A stretch of DNA of 64,000 nucleotides, taken from positions 620,001 through 684,000 of the forward strand of contig JAHBSZ010000001.1 of the NCBI GenBank assembly GCA_019638845.1. The letters run 5' to 3'. This DNA is from Salinibacterium sp. Its GTDB lineage: Bacteria > Actinomycetota > Actinomycetes > Actinomycetales > Microbacteriaceae. The stretch's first letter is position 1. Each line of letters opens with the position of its first letter. The position numbers were made by a program, and so were the translations under genes. The notes under the pieces are model-generated. The model saw only the letters and a program-made list of their open reading frames with translations. It was not told the DNA's origin and did not search any database. This document shows, piece after piece, positions 59,762 to 64,000 of this stretch.

Positions 59762-61021
59762 TCACTGTGGTCGGGTGGCGCGGGAAGGGAACGCGAGTTC
59801 GGCGAGCTGCGTGGTGGTGAGGGCGGCGTGCTCGACGACTTCGGCCTCCGTAATCGCCCCGCACGAGACACCGCGGTGCATGAAGCCGGCGAGCGCCATC
59901 GCTGTGGCCGGCTCATCCATGAAGCCGCTCGCGGTGTGGTGAACGTAGTCTCGCAGCCGCTCTGCCGCTGCCGCGAATCCCTCACGATAGAAGGCGTAGC
60001 TCGCGATGAAGCGGCTCGGCAACTGTGCCGGGTGCAGGTCCCACCCCTGATAGAACCCGCGCTCAAGGGAGCGCCGCACGAGCCTCGCGTGAAGTTTCCA
60101 CGCCGCGAGCACCTGTTCGCTCCCGCCCACCGGAATCACATTCGTCGAGCCGTCAGACAGTCGAACCCCCGTTCCCGCAACGGCGACCTGCATGACCTGC
60201 TTCGCGAAGTCGGCGGCAGGATGCTCCATAGATTGGTACGCCGCGGCGATGCCGAGTGACGCGCTGTAGTCATAGGTGCCATAGTGCAGCGCGCTTACCC
60301 GCCCACCCGCGCGATGCAGCAACTGGGCGACGGGCAACGTTCCATCGCCAGCCACGATGAGCTGCGGCGTCTCCACTTGCACCTCGAAACGCAGCCGCCC
60401 CTGTGCCAGACCGTGTGCATCCTCTAGTCGGCCGCACGCGTAGGCCATCGCTTCGACCTGCGCGACTGTTGACACCTTCGGAAGCGTAAGAACGAGCCCG
60501 TCGGGCAGTCCCCCTTGTTCGATGAGGGTGCCGAGGAAAAGGTGGAGGGTCCGCAAGCCCCGAGCGCGAGTCGGCCTCTCAAAACACTTGAATCGGATGC
60601 CGATGAACGCGGGAGCCTTCCCGTCGGCCGCCGCCTGCGTGACGGCGGACGCCGCCGCCAGTACGTCCCGATCCTCGACGTCGTCGCCGCGATTGCCGTA
60701 GCCGTCCTCGAAGTCGAGTCGAAGGTCTTCGATCGGCTCGGTGGCAAGTTTCTCAGATACCCGTTCCGCAACGTCGTTAACGAGGTCGTCAGCCACCCCG
60801 AGCTCAGCCGTGAGTCCTGCGATTCCGCCGTGGTCGGCCACCGCCTTCTGGGCGGTCTCCCCCCACTGTGCGACGAAGTCCGGCGTGTAGGTGTCGGCCG
60901 GGGTGTACACGGTGTGCACGGGCTGGCGGGCTGCAGTGTTCCCGGGGTACTGCTCGACGAGCATCCGGTCCGTGTCGGCGAGGGTGGCATCGATTGCCGC
61001 GAGGTCGCTTGCGGTGAACAT
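59762..61021 (-). CDS. DUF6986 / HpcH-HpaI-like aldolase family protein
   Basis: 419 residues from ATG 61021, with GAGGA upstream. It resembles the pyruvate-aldolase/citrate-lyase-beta superfamily: EDLRLDFEDGYGNRGDDVED supplies acidic metal ligands, and RFEVQVETPQLIVAGDG supplies the usual Glu. ALHYGTYDYSASLGIAAAYQ and HPAQLPSRFIASYAFYREGF follow. Found beside ureide and purine catabolism genes in actinobacteria; the substrate is not known. It lies 10 bp upstream of the aminohydrolase gene. Confidence 0.8.
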   Translation of the reverse strand: MFTASDLAAIDATLADTDRMLVEQYPGNTAARQPVHTVYTPADTYTPDFVAQWGETAQKAVADHGGIAGLTAELGVADDLVNDVAERVSEKLATEPIEDLRLDFEDGYGNRGDDVEDRDVLAAASAVTQAAADGKAPAFIGIRFKCFERPTRARGLRTLHLFLGTLIEQGGLPDGLVLTLPKVSTVAQVEAMAYACGRLEDAHGLAQGRLRFEVQVETPQLIVAGDGTLPVAQLLHRAGGRVSALHYGTYDYSASLGIAAAYQSMEHPAADFAKQVMQVAVAGTGVRLSDGSTNVIPVGGSEQVLAAWKLHARLVRRSLERGFYQGWDLHPAQLPSRFIASYAFYREGFAAAAERLRDYVHHTASGFMDEPATAMALAGFMHRGVSCGAITEAEVVEHAALTTTQLAELAFPSRATRPQ

Positions 61022-61080
61022 GTACCGATCCTCCCCCATATGCGGCGGGATCGCTCAGCGATTCGAGCGCGGGCTGCGTA

Positions 61081-61914
61081 TCAGTACGTGAGCGGCGGGT
61101 TCGAGTCGTCGTAGATGCGGACCTTCGAGACCTTGCCGCTCTCGCCGAGTACGTAGACCGCAATCCCGGCCTGCGGGGGAAGGATCGTCGATCCCCACTT
61201 CATGACGTTGTACTCGAGTGCGCTCGCGCGGCCGTCGTCGGTGATGCTGCAATGGTCGAGCACCACTCCGCCTCCGTTCGAGAAGAAGAACGTGTACATC
61301 GCACGCAGGTCTTCGATGCCGCTGTGCACGTACGCGTCGCCGGAGGGCTCGCGGATCGAGGCATCCGGATCTAGCGTCGCGAGAATGCGATCGGTGTCGC
61401 CCGCGGCGAGCGCGTGAAAGTACTCGGCGACGATCGGTGGCTCGTTCAGCTCAGGCTCGAGCTGCAGCAGTGGTTGGCGCACGGCGTGCTCCCCCGTGAT
61501 CGGCCAGGTGCTGAAGTAGAGGCGCAGTTCGACGATCAGGCCGCCGGGTTCGCGGTCGGCGACGATCGCCATAGGCAGACGGATGCGCCCGGCATCCCCG
61601 TCGTAGCTCAGCACGACCTCCTCGACGGTGCGCGTCTCGCTCACGATGAGGTCGACGGGCTCGACCGTGGCGTTGCGCGACTTCAGGTCGGCAGCGGACG
61701 TGCGGACGTATCGGGTGAACGCTGCGGCCCCCTTCACGCGGCCCTGAATAGGGTCATGCAACTGAGGTTCGCCCGCGAAGGAGCGGACAAGCGCATCCGG
61801 ATCGTCAGAGAAGAGTCCGTCGAAGTAGGGCACTGCGCCGACAGTCTCGGTGTTGCGCGCGAGCGCAACCTCGCTGAGGAAACGTGCGGAGAATAGTTGG
61901 GCATCCCAAGGCAT
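61081..61914 (-). CDS. Tandem SnoaL/NTF2-like domain protein
   Basis: 277 residues made of two NTF2-like cone folds. The first (about 25-150) has YFDGLFSDDPDALVRSFAGE and DPIQGRVKGAAAFTRYVRTS. The second (about 160-277) has YFHALAAGDTDRILATLDPD, SIREPSGDAYVHSGIEDLRA and ALEYNVMKWGSTILPPQAGI. No catalytic residues can be named with confidence. The start overlaps the marR stop by 1 nt (TAATG). Probably an isomerase, hydrolase or binding protein in the same ureide pathway. Confidence 0.78.
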   Translation of the reverse strand: MPWDAQLFSARFLSEVALARNTETVGAVPYFDGLFSDDPDALVRSFAGEPQLHDPIQGRVKGAAAFTRYVRTSAADLKSRNATVEPVDLIVSETRTVEEVVLSYDGDAGRIRLPMAIVADREPGGLIVELRLYFSTWPITGEHAVRQPLLQLEPELNEPPIVAEYFHALAAGDTDRILATLDPDASIREPSGDAYVHSGIEDLRAMYTFFFSNGGGVVLDHCSITDDGRASALEYNVMKWGSTILPPQAGIAVYVLGESGKVSKVRIYDDSNPPLTY

Positions 61915-62369
61915 TAGGGCGTTCCTTTCGTGGTGGTCGGGTCGGCATCCGCAGTGCGAAGCCGAAGCTTGTGAAGTGTCTCGGCGAGCACTCTGCGCTC
62001 GTCCTGCTCTAGTCGTGCATCAACGCGGCTGGCCAGTTCGCCGTCGACCAGCTTGGCCGCGCGCTCTCGTGCGCTGATTCCGGCCTCGGTGAGGCGGAGT
62101 ACGGATGAACGGCGGTCGCCGGGGTTGGCGTGGCGGGCGACCAGACCCGCTCGTTCCAGGCGATCGGCAAGCTTGCTCGCGCCGCCGACGGTAATGACGA
62201 GTGTCTCGGCGAGGTCGTTCACCCGCGAGGTTTCTCGCATCGCGATGACCCGGAGCCCCTCGCAGTCGCTCAACGGTAGTCCGAGTTCAGCTCGCAGACG
62301 CGCGTCGAGCGCGTTCCAGAGCTCGATCTGGAGGCCGACAAGATCAGCGAACAGCGCCTCAGTGGTCAT
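61914..62369 (-). CDS. MarR family transcriptional regulator
   Basis: 151 residues. Winged helix: LGLPLSDCEGLRVIAMRETS, RVNDLAETLVITVGGASKLA and DRLERAGLVARHANPGDRRS, the last being the MarR wing. First gene of the operon with the SnoaL-like, aldolase-like and aminohydrolase genes. The strong palindrome 20 bp before its start is its likely operator, so the operon should be induced by a pathway ligand such as urate or a related purine product (inference). Confidence 0.92.
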   Translation of the reverse strand: MTTEALFADLVGLQIELWNALDARLRAELGLPLSDCEGLRVIAMRETSRVNDLAETLVITVGGASKLADRLERAGLVARHANPGDRRSSVLRLTEAGISARERAAKLVDGELASRVDARLEQDERRVLAETLHKLRLRTADADPTTTKGTP

Positions 62370-62374
62370 ACTTT

Positions 62375-62421
62375 ACCTTCCCGAGATCTATATTACCAGT
62401 AATATATATCCTTGGGAAGGT
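62375..62421. promoter_or_regulatory. Concentric palindromic operator for the MarR operon
   Basis: Inner palindrome TATATTAC-CA-GTAATATA (62389-62406), perfect over 8+8 bp. Outer perfect inverted repeat ACCTTCCC (62375-62382) and GGGAAGGT (62414-62421), almost concentric with it. AT-rich against a high-GC background, directly before marR. Confidence 0.75.
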
Positions 62422-62444
62422 GTACGCGATCAGACCGTCACGGG

Positions 62445-62861
62445 TCAGGATTCGCCGTCGCGAGCGCGTAGCGCGTAGGTGCCCGACGTAAGCGTTTCGT
62501 ACGAGCTGGCCACAACCTTCCCGAGGACGTCGAGATCAATGAGCTCGAGATCTTTGATGTAGACGCAACCGACACCAGTCGTGTGCGGGCCGAGACGCTC
62601 GAGCATCGCGGAATGCGCGGCAACTCCGTCCACGAGATAGACAGTCATCGCTGCCTTGCGCGGGGCGAACGCGGCTGCCGCCGTGTCACCCTCGCGCCCG
62701 CTCTCATACCGGTAGTGGTAGTGGCCGTAGCCGACAATGGTCCCCCACAGTCGGGGCTCAGAGCCTGTCGCGCTCGAAAAGAGGTGGAGCAGGGTTTCAG
62801 CGTCACGCCGACGCTTCAACGGGGTCACACTCGCGATGAACGCGTCGATCTCGCTACTCAT
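62445..62861 (-). CDS. DUF1801 (YdhG-like) protein
   Basis: 138 residues. IDAFIASVTPLKRRRDAETL, WGTIVGYGHYHYRYESGREG and AAMTVYLVDGVAAHSAMLER follow the DUF1801 pattern. GVGCVYIKDLELIDLDVLGK is the C-terminal conserved segment. A small soluble protein of unknown function. The end lies 24 bp from the outer repeat of the MarR operator, so read-through across that site is possible. Confidence 0.88.
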   Translation of the reverse strand: MSSEIDAFIASVTPLKRRRDAETLLHLFSSATGSEPRLWGTIVGYGHYHYRYESGREGDTAAAAFAPRKAAMTVYLVDGVAAHSAMLERLGPHTTGVGCVYIKDLELIDLDVLGKVVASSYETLTSGTYALRARDGES

Positions 62862-62886
62862 GTGGGGATATTACCCGGGGCCCTTC

Positions 62887-62909
62887 GACTGGATGCAGCG
62901 CATCCAGTC
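62887..62909. repeat. 10-bp hairpin in the right-end non-coding region
   Basis: GACTGGATGC-agc-GCATCCAGTC, perfect arms with a 3-nt loop, itself flanked by CCCGGGG/CCCGGGG. It lies upstream of the DUF1801 start codon, so it may be part of its leader or control region. Confidence 0.6.
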
Positions 62910-62986
62910 AGCGCCCGGGGGAGATAACGTACTCTGACGTCGACGGAATGACGAAGGCTTGGCGGGACACTCTTGAGCGGACGATG

Positions 62987-63020
62987 GATGAGAAGAAGGA
63001 CTGGATCCCTTCTTCTCATC
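62987..63020. repeat. 13-bp hairpin in the right-end non-coding region
   Basis: GATGAGAAGAAGG (62987-62999) and CCTTCTTCTCATC (63008-63020) pair perfectly around an 8-nt loop. No T-run on either side. The surrounding 62862-63236 shows no gene I can support. Confidence 0.65.
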
Positions 63021-63236
63021 TTGTGCGGGATGTCGGCTTTCACCGCACGACCTCAGTTGTAGAACGAACGAACCTCGCGCTCAGCAGTGCCCCTGGAGGG
63101 ACTCGACGCCCCACCCGTGCCGCCGCCACATCGCGCGGTAGCCCGCATCCGGATCGCCCACGCACAGCGCAATGCGCCGGACTGCGCGGGCGGGGACCCC
63201 GGGCTTCTAGGGGCCACCCATGAGTACGAATTAAAA

Positions 63237-63287
63237 GAGGATCGCTGCGGAAGTCTCGCCGAGCCGACCCGCAATGCAGCGATCCTC
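63237..63287 (+). terminator. Long hairpin before the HTH gene (terminator or attenuator)
   Basis: Perfect 12-bp arms GAGGATCGCTGC (63237-63248) and GCAGCGATCCTC (63276-63287) with a 27-nt loop, preceded by AAAA and followed by CTTTATTT on the plus strand. It ends 10 nt before the likely start of the HTH gene, so it could attenuate it. Confidence 0.5.
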
Positions 63288-63296
63288 CTTTATTTC

Positions 63297-63722
63297 GTGC
63301 ACCTTCTGCAGGTTTACTCGAACCCCTCGGCGAATCGCCTCTCTCCCCAGGCGTTGCTCTTCCGATCGACTGAGTCCACCCGACCCGCTGAAGCCGAAAC
63401 GGTCGCTGTTCGATCCGCCCGGCAGTTGCGAGAGAAGGAGCTGGAGCGATTGGTCGATCGATACCTCGAGGTTCGCAACATGAGGCAGGTCGCCCGCGAG
63501 ATGCGGGTGTCACGCACTACTGTCGCGAAGGTGCTCAAGGGCAGAGGAATTGATACCTCGTCGAGCATGAAGCCAGCCGACGTTGAGCGGGCCGTCGGAC
63601 TCTACGTCGAGGGCCACTCAAGTGGGGCCATCGGAAGGCGTCTGGGCTTCGACAACCACACGGTGCTCAGTGCTCTTCGATCTGAGGGTGTTCAGATCCG
63701 GCCACAGCTCACGAGTAGCTAG
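63297..63722 (+). CDS. Helix-turn-helix protein, resolvase-HTH-like
   Basis: About 141 residues if GTG 63297 is used; the frame is open upstream to 63087 but that part is not protein-like. Two consecutive HTH units: LVDRYLEVRNMRQVAREMRV then SRTTVAKVLKGRGID, and VGLYVEGHSSGAIGRRLGFD then NHTVLSALRSEGVQIRP. Such small proteins accompany recombinases and integrated elements; no recombinase is in the window. The start is uncertain and no ribosome site is evident. Confidence 0.7.
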   Translation: MHLLQVYSNPSANRLSPQALLFRSTESTRPAEAETVAVRSARQLREKELERLVDRYLEVRNMRQVAREMRVSRTTVAKVLKGRGIDTSSSMKPADVERAVGLYVEGHSSGAIGRRLGFDNHTVLSALRSEGVQIRPQLTSS

Positions 63723-63757
63723 TCGCCTCGGACGCTCCCCCGCCCTACGCTCAAGCC

Positions 63758-64000
63758 ATGTCTTCGATTCTGACTCTCAACGCTCGGGACGGCGTCGGCC
63801 TTACGGTCGCCCGCAAGATGTTCAAGATGTCGTCGGAGGAGTTCGGAGGCTTCATTCGCGAGCACTATACGACCCTCCAGAGCGAGCTAGCAAAGGTCGG
63901 CGTCACCTATGACGCATTGAGCCCGGCACTTCTCCCTTCGACCACCCGTCATGAAATCGCGTTGCTCTTCAACATCGATCTCATCGGCTCATCGATGTAT
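63758..64000 (+). CDS. Unknown protein, N-terminal part only
   Basis: ATG 63758 opens a frame that runs off the right edge: MSSILTLNARDGVGLTVARK then MFKMSSEEFGGFIREHYTTL and TTRHEIALLFNIDLIGSSMY. Codon use and composition look coding (GC-rich third positions), 35 bp after the HTH gene. I do not recognise the family. Confidence 0.55.
   Translation, partial: MSSILTLNARDGVGLTVARKMFKMSSEEFGGFIREHYTTLQSELAKVGVTYDALSPALLPSTTRHEIALLFNIDLIGSSMY

Noticed and set aside
62948-63223. 91-residue plus-strand frame (MTKAWRDTLERTM...)
   Set aside because: No ribosome site; the sequence spans a perfect hairpin and loses protein-like composition after about 40 residues.

Overview
The window is a high-GC actinobacterial chromosome segment. 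GTG and TTG starts, short gaps, the gene families present and a very frequent GGCATCCG octamer point to a Microbacteriaceae-like organism. The family assignment is inference; there is no rRNA in the window. One tRNA (Ala, CGC) is present. Genes are dense throughout, and most long reading frames opposite real genes are high-GC shadows.

Region 1-9.8 kb: the 5' part of a class I ribonucleotide reductase gene runs off the left edge. Its promoter carries paired NrdR boxes and a cluster of DnaA-box-like 9-mers. Then come two related MFS transporters, an FMN reductase, an N-terminally truncated ABC-2-like permease with a divergent TetR regulator, an aldo/keto reductase, an alpha/beta hydrolase, a DUF4349 lipoprotein and a luciferase-like oxidoreductase. 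Region 9.9-16.2 kb is a glycerol operon (glpD-glpK-membrane hydrolase) with a divergent SorC-type regulator. Region 16.2-28.4 kb holds a CotH-like lipoprotein, AlkB, a broken dhaM next to tRNA-Ala with an odd inverted duplication of the tRNA 3' end, galU, 5-FTHF cyclo-ligase, an FmdB-like protein, mscL, and a 1259-residue helicase-like protein with degenerate ATPase motifs.

Region 28.4-29.0 kb is non-coding and repeat-rich: three related hairpin elements plus a 25-bp x 4 tandem array. It is followed by an acetoacetate / 3-oxoacid CoA-transferase and thiolase operon with an IclR regulator, an MFS exporter, a set of very small genes, and redox or Fe-S-type small proteins. Region 35.4-41.7 kb is a spermidine/putrescine-type ABC operon (potA-potD-potB-potC) ending in a ceramidase-family membrane protein. 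It has a divergent GntR regulator coupled to a soluble Cache-domain protein.

Region 41.7-58.9 kb is a nitrate respiration and partial denitrification island. It contains mobA, a small DUF6457 protein, a SufR-like cysteine-containing regulator, narGHJI, narK, a cytochrome P450 adjoining narK, VKOR, moeA, a DUF2249 protein, a membrane-anchored cupredoxin-NirK fusion and an NnrS-like protein. Nitrate would be reduced to nitrite and then NO. No classical NO reductase is visible, so the P450 is the most interesting unassigned enzyme. Region 58.9-62.4 kb is a MarR-controlled purine/ureide catabolism operon with a striking palindromic operator. The right end holds a DUF1801 gene, hairpin-rich non-coding DNA, a helix-turn-helix protein and a partial unknown gene, and may be the edge of an accessory region.
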